From: Croceibacter atlanticus HTCC2559
GTDB taxonomy: Bacteria > Bacteroidota > Bacteroidia > Flavobacteriales > Flavobacteriaceae
DNA length: 64,000 nucleotides
Reading direction: 5' to 3'
Assembly: GCF_000196315.1 (NCBI RefSeq)
Contig: NC_014230.1
Span: 620,001-684,000, forward strand
The notes under the pieces are model-generated. The model worked only from the letters and a program-made list of their open reading frames with translations, ran no database searches and was not told the DNA's origin. The translations under genes were made by a program, and so were the position numbers. Below are positions 1-9,041 of the stretch, piece by piece. Each line of letters opens with the position of its first letter. Position 1 is the first letter of the stretch.

Positions 1-833
1 ATACCTTGCTTAAACAAATCCATCATAGGATTATAAAGATCTTTAGTTTCTAAATTTTCTTTTTCGTCTTTAGCGCCAAGAACTTTAGTCACACTTGTAT
101 TTGTAGGGTCATCATTTAAATCTCCCATAGTGATAATCTTAGCATAAGGGTTTACCGCTTGTAAAGAATCAATAATACTCTTGTTTAAAGCTGCAGCCTT
201 TTCTCTTTTGTATCTACTACGTGCCTCACCACCACTTCTCGATGGCCAGTGATTTACAATAAAATTCATTTCATCTCCATCTAATAAACCGGTTACTAAT
301 AACTGGTCTCTAGTATATACACGTTTTTCAGGATCATTATTATCGTAAATTAACAACTCATGATTTGTAGCGCTCTGTAGCTTAAATAAGTCTTTTTGGT
401 ATAAAAGAGCAACATCAATACCACGTCTGTCTGGAGAATCATAATGAGCTATACCATAATTTTTTTCGACTAATCCTGGCTGATTCACTAGATCTTCTAA
501 AACTTTTCTGTTCTCCATTTCACATAAACCCACTATTGCTGGAGAGTTTTTAGCTACATCTGCACCTATTTCAGAAATTACCTTAGCCATATTAGCTAAC
601 TTACTTTGGTAAGCTTGCTCCCTATCGTTTTGCATTTCCATTATAGGACTAGCCTCATCATTCTTTTCTGTATCGTCCTCTGTATCAAATAAGTTCTCTA
701 AATTGTAAAAAGCTACCGTTAACACATTGTATTTTTTTTCAGTTGAAACTTTGCTTTCAGTAGTTGCAACTTTAGAGCTACCGCAACTAAATGCAAGACA
801 GGCAATTAGGAAGATTGTAATTTTAGTTTTCAT
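1..833 (-). CDS. Endonuclease/exonuclease/phosphatase family lipoprotein, 3' end cut by window edge
   Basis: The reading frame starts at the ATG whose complement lies at 831-833 and runs off the left edge, so about 277 N-terminal residues are visible. A short hydrophobic leader ends in AFSC, giving a lipobox with Cys17. The body carries EEP-fold motifs: FYNLENLFD, the metal-binding Glu in GLCEMEN, DRRGIDVALLY, NHWPSRSGGE and GDLNDDPTN. This fold cleaves phosphodiester or phosphomonoester bonds with a divalent metal. The lipid anchor places it in the periplasm or on the cell surface. It is divergent from a TonB receptor and DUF5689 gene, which suggests extracellular nucleic-acid or phosphoester use. 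The exact substrate cannot be told. Confidence 0.85.
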   Translation of the reverse strand, partial: MKTKITIFLIACLAFSCGSSKVATTESKVSTEKKYNVLTVAFYNLENLFDTEDDTEKNDEASPIMEMQNDREQAYQSKLANMAKVISEIGADVAKNSPAIVGLCEMENRKVLEDLVNQPGLVEKNYGIAHYDSPDRRGIDVALLYQKDLFKLQSATNHELLIYDNNDPEKRVYTRDQLLVTGLLDGDEMNFIVNHWPSRSGGEARSRYKREKAAALNKSIIDSLQAVNPYAKIITMGDLNDDPTNTSVTKVLGAKDEKENLETKDLYNPMMDLFKQG

Positions 834-904
834 AGTTTATATTATATTAATGTAAAGCCTTGTTCAAAATAAGCGTCAAAAGTAAGAATTAAGCAAGAAT
901 AATG

Positions 905-912
905 TACATTTG
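905..912 (+). promoter_or_regulatory. -7 promoter element (TACATTTG)
   Basis: TACATTTG matches the Bacteroidetes -7 consensus TAnnTTTG and lies about 40 bases before the TonB receptor start at 954. No good TTG-type -33 element is seen at the right spacing, so the assignment rests on the -7 match and position. Confidence 0.5.
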
Positions 913-953
913 CCGTCCCTTAATAATAATTTCTTAATCTAAAACATGTATTA

Positions 954-3860
954 ATGAGGCACTTACTACGTAAAACCCACATTGTATTTGTATTTATGTT
1001 TACACTTAGCCTTACGGCGTTTGCTCAGCAAACTGTTGTACAAGGTAAAGCTGTAGATGGCGTTACAAATGAAAATGTACCAGATGTTACAGTTACAATT
1101 GAAAACTCTAACATCGAAACTCAAACTGATGGTTTAGGAGAATTTTCTTTTGATGCTAGCCGAGTAATTGGAGAACAAGTCATTGTTCTTTACAAGCAAG
1201 GTTACACAACAAAGCGTTTTCCTATTACTATTAATGAAGGCGAAACCCTTAATTTAGATGTCCTTTCTATGGATATTGATATTAATGAGGAACAACTTCA
1301 AATCGGAACCATTTCATTATCTGACAACGAGCTTGATCAAGATAACGAAAACACTGCATTTAACATCTCTGGATTATTACAAGCCTCTAGAGACATATTT
1401 TTAAATGCTGCTGCTTATGATTTTAGTGCAACATTTTTTAGACCTCGTGGTTTAGATAACCAGTTTGGTGAAGTTCTTATTAATGGTCTTAATATGAACA
1501 AGCAATTTAGCGGTCGTCCACAATGGGGAAATTGGGGTGGCTTAAATGATGTTCAACGTAACCAGGAATTCTCAATGGGCTTATCTGCTAACGAGTATTC
1601 TTTTGGTGGTCCTGCAGGAACTACAAATATTATAATGAGAGCTTCTAAGTATCGTGAAGGTGGTCGTGTATCTTATGCAACTGCTAACCGTAGTTATACG
1701 GGTCGTGTTATGGGTAGCTATAGCTCTGGTTTACAATCTAACGGTTGGGCTTATACTGTTTTAGCATCTAGACGTTTTGGTGATGAAGGTTACATAGACG
1801 GTACTTTTTATGACGCTAACTCTGTGTTCTTAGCTGTTGAAAAGAAAATAAATGACAATCATAGCTTAAACCTTGCTGCTTGGTATACACCAAACAGAAG
1901 AGGTCGTTCTACAGCTATTACAGAAGAAGTACACAACCTTAAAGGTCGTGAGTACAACCCACTTTGGGGTTACCAAGACGGTGAAATAAGAAACACAAGA
2001 GTAAGAAACATACAAGAGCCTATTATAATGCTTAACCATTATTGGGATCTTTCTGAAAATACAACCCTTAACACAAACGTAAGCTACCAGTTTGGTGAAA
2101 TAGCAAACTCACGTGTAGAAAATGGAGGTACTACTTTAGTAACAACACCAGACGGGCAATCTACTTACCTTGGTGGTGCAAGAAACCCAGATCCTTCTTA
2201 CTACCAAAACTTACCAAGTTACCAATTAAGGTTTCCAAATCCATCACCAGCAGATTTCCAAAATGCTTATTTAGCACAACAGGAATTTATTAACGATGGT
2301 CAATTTGATTTCAATGCATTATATGAAGCTAACAGGTTATCTGCTGCAACTGGCGGTAATTCAATTTATGCAATACAAGAAGATGTAATTGATGATACAC
2401 AAATACAGGCTAACACAATCTTAAGTTCTACACTTACAGACAACATTACTTTAAATGCAGGTCTTAACTACAGAAACTTAAACAGTGCTAACTACGCAAG
2501 AATATCAGACCTTTTAGGAGGCACAGGATATTTAGATATAGATAACTTTACAGAGATTACAGCAAACGAGAATACAAACTCAACAGATGCTGCTCAGAGT
2601 GATTTAAACAACCCTAACCGAATTGTTGGTGAAGGAGATCGTTACAAGTACAATTACGAGATAGATGCTAATGTTGTTGGTGGTTTTGCACAAGCACAAT
2701 TTAAATACAACAAAGTAGACTTTTTCGTATCTACTAAATTATCTCAGACATCTTACCAGAGAAATGGTTTATACCGTAACGGTAACTTTGCAGACACCTC
2801 TTTTGGTGAAAGTGAAAAGCTAGATTTTTCTAACTACGGTGCAAAAGCTGGTTTAACCTATAAAATTACAGGTCGTCATTTAATTGATGCTAATGGTGGT
2901 TATATTACAAATGCACCTACAATTAGAAGCGCATTTAGTAATGCAAGACAAAACAATAATACTGTTACAGGATTAGAGTCTGAAAAAATTACTTCTGCAG
3001 ACCTTAGCTACATTTATAGAAGCCCAATGATTAAAGCTAGGTTAACTGGTTTTTACACTGGTTTTGAAGACGGTACAGATATTGCATTTTACTTTACAGA
3101 AGATGTAAACAACGGTGAAGGTGCATTTGTTCAAGAAGTTTTAACAAACATAGAGCGTCGTAATATAGGTGCAGAACTTGGTATTGAAGCACAAGTAACT
3201 CCAACTATTAAATTAAAAGCTGCAGCATCTTTTGGACAGTATACATTTAACAACAACCCAGATGTGTATTATACAAGTGACGACTTTAACAGAGTAAATA
3301 CAGATGATGATCCATCTAATGACAACCCTAACATTAACAGTGTAGGCGAGTTAAGATTTGGAGATGGTACTGCTAAACTAAAAGATTACCACGTTGCTAG
3401 TGGTCCAGAACAAGCGTACCAAATAGGTTTTGAATACCGTGATCCTAACTTCTGGTGGTTTGGTGTTACAACCAACTATTTTGATAATGCGTATATAGAT
3501 GTAAGTACTATTACGAGATCTGATGCATTTACAACAGATATAGATGGACAACCATTTAATGATTATGATCCTACAGAAGCAAGAGCTTTATTACAGCAAG
3601 AAGACTTTGGAGATTATATCTTAGTTAATGCAGTAGGTGGTAAATCTTGGAAAATAGACGACTACTTTGTAGGCTTCTTTATTACTATAAATAACATTTT
3701 TGACGAAGAGTATAAAACTGGAGGTTTTGAGCAATCTAGAACATCTAACTTCAGAAGTTTACAAGAAGATGTTAATAGAGAAAACGGTCGTGTGTTTGGA
3801 CCACGTTATTTCTACGGAAACGGCACAACTTACTATGCTAACGTCTACGTAAGATTTTAA
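954..3860 (+). CDS. TonB-dependent outer-membrane receptor
   Basis: 968 residues. The signal peptide ends near AFA (residue 24). A carboxypeptidase-regulatory-like beta-sandwich follows at about 28-110 (VVQGKAVDG, then a NVPDVTVTIEN strand), then a plug domain around 125-240 (FRPRGLDNQFGEVLINGLNM) and a long 22-strand-type barrel ending in the aromatic residue of YANVYVRF. This is the usual layout of Bacteroidetes TonB receptors that import large substrates at the cost of proton-motive force. It has no SusD partner; instead a DUF5689 lipoprotein follows after 34 bases, and a nuclease lipoprotein is divergent. That context suggests uptake of nuclease products, but the substrate is inferred, not seen. 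Confidence 0.9.
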   Translation: MRHLLRKTHIVFVFMFTLSLTAFAQQTVVQGKAVDGVTNENVPDVTVTIENSNIETQTDGLGEFSFDASRVIGEQVIVLYKQGYTTKRFPITINEGETLNLDVLSMDIDINEEQLQIGTISLSDNELDQDNENTAFNISGLLQASRDIFLNAAAYDFSATFFRPRGLDNQFGEVLINGLNMNKQFSGRPQWGNWGGLNDVQRNQEFSMGLSANEYSFGGPAGTTNIIMRASKYREGGRVSYATANRSYTGRVMGSYSSGLQSNGWAYTVLASRRFGDEGYIDGTFYDANSVFLAVEKKINDNHSLNLAAWYTPNRRGRSTAITEEVHNLKGREYNPLWGYQDGEIRNTRVRNIQEPIIMLNHYWDLSENTTLNTNVSYQFGEIANSRVENGGTTLVTTPDGQSTYLGGARNPDPSYYQNLPSYQLRFPNPSPADFQNAYLAQQEFINDGQFDFNALYEANRLSAATGGNSIYAIQEDVIDDTQIQANTILSSTLTDNITLNAGLNYRNLNSANYARISDLLGGTGYLDIDNFTEITANENTNSTDAAQSDLNNPNRIVGEGDRYKYNYEIDANVVGGFAQAQFKYNKVDFFVSTKLSQTSYQRNGLYRNGNFADTSFGESEKLDFSNYGAKAGLTYKITGRHLIDANGGYITNAPTIRSAFSNARQNNNTVTGLESEKITSADLSYIYRSPMIKARLTGFYTGFEDGTDIAFYFTEDVNNGEGAFVQEVLTNIERRNIGAELGIEAQVTPTIKLKAAASFGQYTFNNNPDVYYTSDDFNRVNTDDDPSNDNPNINSVGELRFGDGTAKLKDYHVASGPEQAYQIGFEYRDPNFWWFGVTTNYFDNAYIDVSTITRSDAFTTDIDGQPFNDYDPTEARALLQQEDFGDYILVNAVGGKSWKIDDYFVGFFITINNIFDEEYKTGGFEQSRTSNFRSLQEDVNRENGRVFGPRYFYGNGTTYYANVYVRF

Positions 3861-3894
3861 TAATAAACTTTAGAACAACACTATAAATACAATA

Positions 3895-5322
3895 ATGATG
3901 AAAACGAATTTTAAATTATTAGCAACATTTCTACTAAGTATAGTAGTTCTTGCATCTTGCGTTCAAGATGACGATTTTGATATTCCTAATACAGCACCAC
4001 AAGAAGTAAACCTTGATGGTCAAGTAATAGGTATTGGTGCTGTACAAGCAGATTTTGTACAAGCTCAAGACTTTTTCTACAATGAGGATACATTTAATTT
4101 CTTCACTTATGATGATGAAAGTGATGATACAGCAACTTATATGGAAGGTTATGTAATCTCTTCTGATGAAGGTGGTAACTTCTTCGAAGAAATAATTCTT
4201 CAAGATAAAGCTGAAAATCCAACAGTTGGTATTAAATTATTAATTGATGTAAACCCATTATTTACATCTTATGAGTTTGGTAGAAAAGTGTTTATAAGAT
4301 TAGATGGTCTTAGTGTTGGTTTAGATAGTGGTGTACTTACATTAGGTGTTCAAGATGGTGACCGTATTGGTAAAATTGCGCCTTCTTTACAAAGCCAAGT
4401 TATTGTACGTTCTACAGAAACTGCAGAAATTGTTCCTCTAGTAAAAACAATTAGCGAAATTAAAGCAGACGTAGATGAAGATGACGCATATGCAAACCAA
4501 TATTTAAACCTTTATTTAAGTGTACCAAGCGTACAGTTTACTCAAGATGATGTAAATAATGGTATTACTTACGCTGGTGAGACTTCAGATGAGTTTGATG
4601 GTGAGCGTATTTTGCAGGAATGTAATGAAGCTGGAACAGATGTTACTAACTCTATTATTTTTAGCACAAGTACATTTGCAGACTTTAAAGGCTTAACACT
4701 TCCTTCTGGATCTGGATCTATAGATGGTATTTTATCATTAAACTTCTTTGGGGAAGACTACATAATTAATGTAAACTCTCCAGAAACTGTAAACTTAACA
4801 GGTGAGCGTTGCGATCCTCCAACACCATTCTTTACTCAAAACTTTGAAGGTGCTTCTATCGAAGATCTTGTTGCTAATGAAGGTTGGACAAACCAAAATG
4901 TTAGCGGTGGTTCTGTAGATTGGTTCTCTTCTTCTTTTAACGATAACACATATGCTCGTATTTCTGCTTTTAACAGCGGTCAAGCAGAAGCAGATGTATA
5001 TTTAGTAACACCAGCTATTAACTTAGATGCAACAGAAAATGAAACTTTACGTTTCGATTTAGAAATTGCGTTTGATAATGGTAACATTCTTTCTGTTCTT
5101 ATCTCTACAGATTTCACTGGAGATGCTTCAACAGCAACTTGGACAGATTTAAATGCTAACATTCCTGACGGACCAGGATCTGGATTTGGAGGCTTCCAAT
5201 CTATTCCTGCTGTAGATCTTTCAGGTTATGATGGTGATGTTTATATTGCTTTCTTCTATGAAGGTACAGACTCAGAAACTACAAGATATCACGTAGACAA
5301 CATTAGTGTTGCAGGTGAGTAA
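3895..5322 (+). CDS. DUF5689 / choice-of-anchor J surface lipoprotein
   Basis: 475 residues. The leader ends in the lipobox VLASC (Cys22), followed by acidic DDD residues that fit surface export of lipoproteins in Bacteroidetes. The central part (about 60-290) matches what I know of DUF5689, an OB-fold-like domain. The last ~160 residues (from FFTQNFEGASIEDL) look like a choice-of-anchor J jelly-roll with the typical TPAINLD and VDNISV strands. It starts 34 bases after the TonB receptor and the pair ends at a strong terminator, so they form one operon. The likely role is a ligand-binding partner of the receptor. The start could be either ATG of the ATGATG at 3895. Confidence 0.8.
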   Translation: MMKTNFKLLATFLLSIVVLASCVQDDDFDIPNTAPQEVNLDGQVIGIGAVQADFVQAQDFFYNEDTFNFFTYDDESDDTATYMEGYVISSDEGGNFFEEIILQDKAENPTVGIKLLIDVNPLFTSYEFGRKVFIRLDGLSVGLDSGVLTLGVQDGDRIGKIAPSLQSQVIVRSTETAEIVPLVKTISEIKADVDEDDAYANQYLNLYLSVPSVQFTQDDVNNGITYAGETSDEFDGERILQECNEAGTDVTNSIIFSTSTFADFKGLTLPSGSGSIDGILSLNFFGEDYIINVNSPETVNLTGERCDPPTPFFTQNFEGASIEDLVANEGWTNQNVSGGSVDWFSSSFNDNTYARISAFNSGQAEADVYLVTPAINLDATENETLRFDLEIAFDNGNILSVLISTDFTGDASTATWTDLNANIPDGPGSGFGGFQSIPAVDLSGYDGDVYIAFFYEGTDSETTRYHVDNISVAGE

Positions 5323-5342
5323 TTCTTAATAGTATATTATTA

Positions 5343-5370
5343 AAAAGCCCGCAAATTGCGGGCTTTTTTT
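5343..5370 (+). terminator. Rho-independent terminator
   Basis: AAAAGCCCGCAA faces TTGCGGGCTTTT almost without a loop and is followed by a T run. It ends the receptor-lipoprotein operon. The A run on its left also makes it work for the convergent DMT transporter, whose stop codon sits in the T tract. Confidence 0.9.
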
Positions 5371-6253
5371 ATACTTTCTTTTTTCCAGAGTTTACTAGAA
5401 ATACGCCAAATAATATAATTCCCATTCCTACAAACTGCCAAAAACCAAAATCTTCATTATCAAGTACACCCCAAAATAAAGCAACAATAGGTATAAGGTA
5501 AGTTACAGATGTAGCAAAAATGGCACTGCTCATTTGCACCAATTTATTAAATAAAACTTTAGCCATACACGTACCAATAATGGCCAGTAAGACTACATAA
5601 CCTAGTGCATTGTATAGTTTCGGATTTGATGTAACTTCAGAAAAAGGAAAATCTGAGAACATTAGTACTATAAAAGCAGGAATCATAATCCCTATAAAAT
5701 TACCAACAGTAATTCCTATAGGATGTATATTTTGCATATACTGTTTAATAAGGTTTACATTTATTGAATAGCAAACCGAAGCCACTAATACAAACCCAAC
5801 AAACCAATAATTTTGATGAGGGTTAACATTTGCACCACTAAATATTAGGACTAAGCAACCTAATAAGCCTATAAATACACCTATTGCTTGTCGCTTAACA
5901 AAAGCTACACCAAATACTAGAACGCCTAATATAAGCGCTAATAGTGGTGTTGTAGAGTTTAAAATAGAAGCAACTGCACTATCTATCTCTGTTTCGGCAA
6001 ATGCAATTAAAAAAGCCGGTATTAGCGTCCCTAAAAAGCCAGAAAGTATCACCCACTTCCACTCACTTTTCTTAATTGATTTTAAATGTTTAAAACCTAT
6101 AGCAATAAGCACCATGCCTGCAATTAAAATACGAGTTGCCCCTAATTGCAATGGTGTTAAGCCTAACAATCCTTTTTTTATAAGAATAAAAGAACTGCCC
6201 CAAACTAATGAGAGTATTATAAGGTAAACCCATTTAATACGATCTTGATGCAT
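5369..6253 (-). CDS. EamA/DMT-family transporter
   Basis: 294 residues with about ten hydrophobic helices in two repeated halves of five, the EamA (DMT) pattern. The N-terminal repeat shows LVWGSSFILIKKGL and PLQLGATRILIAG, both typical of this family. Such inner-membrane carriers move small metabolites such as amino acids, but the substrate cannot be read from sequence. The gene stands alone: it converges on the DUF5689 gene with a shared bidirectional terminator, and a separate Pmp3 gene lies upstream. Confidence 0.88.
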   Translation of the reverse strand: MHQDRIKWVYLIILSLVWGSSFILIKKGLLGLTPLQLGATRILIAGMVLIAIGFKHLKSIKKSEWKWVILSGFLGTLIPAFLIAFAETEIDSAVASILNSTTPLLALILGVLVFGVAFVKRQAIGVFIGLLGCLVLIFSGANVNPHQNYWFVGFVLVASVCYSINVNLIKQYMQNIHPIGITVGNFIGIMIPAFIVLMFSDFPFSEVTSNPKLYNALGYVVLLAIIGTCMAKVLFNKLVQMSSAIFATSVTYLIPIVALFWGVLDNEDFGFWQFVGMGIILFGVFLVNSGKKKV

Positions 6254-6323
6254 AACCTATATTTAAGTTTGCAAAAGTCGGAATTTAAAAAGGGTTACTA
6301 TACGATTAATGGGTAATCTGTAT

Positions 6324-6479
6324 TTATTTTGAGTTTACGTAAAATGCGTGAATTACTCCTGGTAACCAACCTAAAGCAGTTAATAGTAAGTTAATTAGAA
6401 AATCGACACCTAGGCCTTTTTTTAAAGCTACTGCTAATGGTGGTAATAAAATACTTAAAATGATGGTTAGTAAAGACAT
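6324..6479 (-). CDS. Pmp3/YqaE-family small membrane protein
   Basis: A 51-residue frame: it begins MSLLTIILSILLPPLAVALK, has a short loop GLGVDF, then a second helix through LGWLPGVIHAFYV. Two hydrophobic segments, the LPPLAV motif and the W-x-P-G-x-x-H-A motif are the signature of the Pmp3/YqaE (UPF0057) family, which includes stress-induced membrane peptides of plants, yeast and bacteria. It fills the 6253-6566 gap. On the minus strand upstream is TATCTTTA, one base off the -7 consensus. The function in this organism is unknown. Confidence 0.88.
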   Translation of the reverse strand: MSLLTIILSILLPPLAVALKKGLGVDFLINLLLTALGWLPGVIHAFYVNSK

Positions 6480-6565
6480 AATAATTTGTTTTAACCTAAA
6501 GATACATAGGTTTATAAAGCCTTTACGCTAAAGAATTATTAATTGTGAAACTGTTAACTAAAGAC

Positions 6566-7126
6566 CTAGTCTTGCCACTCCACAGTTTCCATAAGTTGCT
6601 TAATATCATTTTTAAGATATGCAGCAGCAGGATAAATTGAATCGAAATTAGGTGTTGCCCTAAAGTAAATAGCGCCAGTTAAAAAATGATTAATGCTATC
6701 TGTAACATAAAATTGCGCTTGGCTAGCAGCATTACCTTCTACCTCATAAAACATACCGTAGGTATTATGAGATGGATTAAGGTACTGGTCTCCTTCAATC
6801 ACATCTGCTTTTTTGGTATGCTGCAATGGTAGCTTTTGGCCATCACGTAATAAAGTGTCAAGATTACCATTTACTTCTTGATAAGTTATAAATAATGTGC
6901 CATTAAGTTCTGGATATTCTATATCTACCCAACAAGGATTATTTACGCGAGATGGCTTAACCTTGGCCATTGTGTTTATTTCGAAAGTATAAGCGCAACC
7001 AACATCTACTTTTTTATATTCTGCTTTAGAATACTCTAAAGCCAAAAACGCTTTAGGTTTAGGTTGCATTTCTTCTTGGCAGGACCAAAAACATAATAAT
7101 GATATGATGACGACTAAATACCTCAC
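6566..7126 (-). CDS. gldD: Gliding motility lipoprotein GldD
   Basis: 186 residues with a lipobox at WSC (Cys16). Sequence and position directly after gldE match GldD, one of the lipoproteins required for gliding in Flavobacterium. The start is a GTG that overlaps the gldE stop in a GTGA, so the two are probably translationally coupled. GldD is thought to sit in the periplasm and support the gliding/type IX secretion machinery; its biochemical role is not established. No motif beyond the family resemblance can be interpreted. Confidence 0.9.
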   Translation of the reverse strand: MRYLVVIISLLCFWSCQEEMQPKPKAFLALEYSKAEYKKVDVGCAYTFEINTMAKVKPSRVNNPCWVDIEYPELNGTLFITYQEVNGNLDTLLRDGQKLPLQHTKKADVIEGDQYLNPSHNTYGMFYEVEGNAASQAQFYVTDSINHFLTGAIYFRATPNFDSIYPAAAYLKNDIKQLMETVEWQD

Positions 7127-8457
7127 TCTGGATGAATGCTAAATTTTATTTGTTTTAAACGTTTGTTATCTATTGCTTCAATTGTAAACGTATAATTCTC
7201 GAAACTTAGTATTTCACCTTTTTGAGGAAAGCCTCCAGAAATCTCCAAAACAAAACCAGCAAGAGTTTCAGCTTCACCTTTAAAATCTTCAAAACCAGAA
7301 TTGTTTTCTAGTTTAATGACTTTATAAAAATCTTTTAATGGAGTTTTTCCTTCAAAAATATAATTAAACTCATCTAGTTGACTAAATATGAGATTTTCAT
7401 CATCAAACTCATCACTAATATCGCCTACTATTTCTTCAATAATATCTTCTAACGAGATTAAACCACTAGTACCACCATATTCATCTACCACAATTGCTAA
7501 GTGATTTTTTTTGTCTTTAAACTCATTTAGCAAATCATCTAGCTTCTTGTTTTCTGGAACAAAATAGGGTTCTCTTAAAAGTGTAGTCCAATCAAATACT
7601 TTTCTATGTAAATAAGGCAATAAATCTTTCACATAAAGTATACCTTGAACGTTATCTATACTTTCTTCAAAAACGGGAATACGACTATATCCTTTTTCAA
7701 TAACCTCAGGAATAATTTCTTTGTAGCTCTGCTCTACATTTAGGGCAAAAATATCCATTCTCGGTTTCATGACTTGTTTGGTATCTGTATTACCAAAAGA
7801 GACAATGCCTTGTAGTATTTTTTGCTCTTCTTTCGTTGTATCTTCCTCACTTGTAAGCTCCAGTGCTTGTGATAGCTGATCTACACTTATGTTAGATTTT
7901 TGCTTCCCTAAGCGCCTATGTATTCCTAAAGTAATGCCACGCATTGGTAAGCTAATAGGTGAAAATACTTTATCTAAAACCCTTAACGGATAAGCCATTG
8001 CAAAAGCAAATTTTACATTGTTCCTATTTGCATAAACCTTAGGCAAAATCTCACCAAAAAGCAATATTAGGAAGGTGACGATTACAACTTCAATAATAAA
8101 TCTAAAATCTATACTGTAACCAATTACTTGAGTCTCTAAATTTAAATTGCCTAGATAGTATTCTCCTAATGAAGCAAATAATAACACAATAGCAATATTT
8201 ATAAAGTTATTAGCTACTAAAATTGTTGCTAAAAGCTTCTTGGGTCTATCTAATAAATTTATTACAATTTGTTCTTTGGCAGAGCGTTTAGTTTCGTCTG
8301 GCTCAAAATCTGTTGGTGCTAATGAAAATAAAGCTACTTCAGAACCAGATATTAATGCAGAACATAAAAGTAGCACCATTAGCACTATAATGCTAAAAAT
8401 CTGTGAAAAGTCGAAAGAGACTAATAATAACGGTAAACTCGAGGGATCAGGATCCAA
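7123..8457 (-). CDS. gldE: Gliding motility-associated protein GldE (CNNM/CorC-like, CBS pair)
   Basis: 444 residues. An N-terminal DUF21/CNNM transmembrane domain (about 20-190, with SGSEVALFSL and FGEILPKVYANRN) is followed by two CBS domains (about 220-340, with PRMDIFAL, YSRIPVFE and VDEYGGTSGLISLEDIIEEIVG) and a CorC/HlyC C-terminal domain. This is the layout of Mg/Co efflux-type HlyC/CorC proteins. In Flavobacterium the copy beside gldD is called GldE and supports gliding. It is coupled to gldD and preceded by ssb and mutY, a conserved flavobacterial order. Confidence 0.9.
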   Translation of the reverse strand: MDPDPSSLPLLLVSFDFSQIFSIIVLMVLLLCSALISGSEVALFSLAPTDFEPDETKRSAKEQIVINLLDRPKKLLATILVANNFINIAIVLLFASLGEYYLGNLNLETQVIGYSIDFRFIIEVVIVTFLILLFGEILPKVYANRNNVKFAFAMAYPLRVLDKVFSPISLPMRGITLGIHRRLGKQKSNISVDQLSQALELTSEEDTTKEEQKILQGIVSFGNTDTKQVMKPRMDIFALNVEQSYKEIIPEVIEKGYSRIPVFEESIDNVQGILYVKDLLPYLHRKVFDWTTLLREPYFVPENKKLDDLLNEFKDKKNHLAIVVDEYGGTSGLISLEDIIEEIVGDISDEFDDENLIFSQLDEFNYIFEGKTPLKDFYKVIKLENNSGFEDFKGEAETLAGFVLEISGGFPQKGEILSFENYTFTIEAIDNKRLKQIKFSIHPE

Positions 8458-8483
8458 ATACTTAGAAATTAGTTTAACTTAAA

Positions 8484-8969
8484 TTAAAATGGCAAATCAT
8501 CGTCTTCATCTACAGAAGAAGATTGGCTAACTTGAGGTTGACTTGCTTGCTGAGCTGGCTGTGATTGTTGCTGAGTGTTATTAGATTGGTTTTGACTTTG
8601 TGATGGTTGTTGTACTGGACCACCTTGTTGGTCTTTTGGTGTTAAGAACGTAAAGTCTGTACATTGTATTTCTGTAGAGTACCTATCCATTCCCTTATCA
8701 TCTTGCCACTTTCTAGTCTTAATACGACCTTCAATATATACCTTATCTCCTTTTTTAAGGTATTTCTCACAAACCTCTGCGCCTTTATTTCTCACTACAA
8801 TGTTATGCCACTCTGTATTAGAAACGCGCTCACCAGTAGTACGGTTGGTATACTCCTCATTGGTTGCTAAAGGGAAACGGCCAATGCTGCCGCCACCTTC
8901 AAAGTAGTGCATCTTAACTTCATCTCCTGTATGCCCTATTAGCATCACCTTATTCAACGTACCAGCCAT
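8484..8969 (-). CDS. ssb: Single-stranded DNA-binding protein
   Basis: 161 residues. An OB fold covers about 1-110 (GTLNKVMLIGHTGDEVK, then WHNIVVRNKGAEVCEKYLKKGDKVYIEGRI), followed by a Gln/Ser-rich disordered linker and the acidic tip DEDDDLPF that recruits repair and replication partners. Length and tip are typical of SSB. It lies between mutY and gldE on the same strand. A perfect 7-bp inverted repeat and a near-consensus -7 box (GATATTTG on the minus strand) lie just upstream, so it probably has its own promoter. Confidence 0.95.
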   Translation of the reverse strand: MAGTLNKVMLIGHTGDEVKMHYFEGGGSIGRFPLATNEEYTNRTTGERVSNTEWHNIVVRNKGAEVCEKYLKKGDKVYIEGRIKTRKWQDDKGMDRYSTEIQCTDFTFLTPKDQQGGPVQQPSQSQNQSNNTQQQSQPAQQASQPQVSQSSSVDEDDDLPF

Positions 8970-8996
8970 AATTTAATTTTTTGTAAAAATACAAAT

Positions 8997-9017
8997 ATCT
9001 ACTGATTTTAAGTAGAT
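8997..9017. repeat. Inverted repeat upstream of ssb
   Basis: ATCTACT and AGTAGAT form a perfect 7-bp inverted repeat with a 7-base spacer, between the mutY stop and the ssb start. It abuts the probable ssb -7 box. It could be an operator, or a weak terminator for mutY. Confidence 0.4.
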
Positions 9018-9041
9018 TGTTAACAAAGTGTTGTGTGTCAC

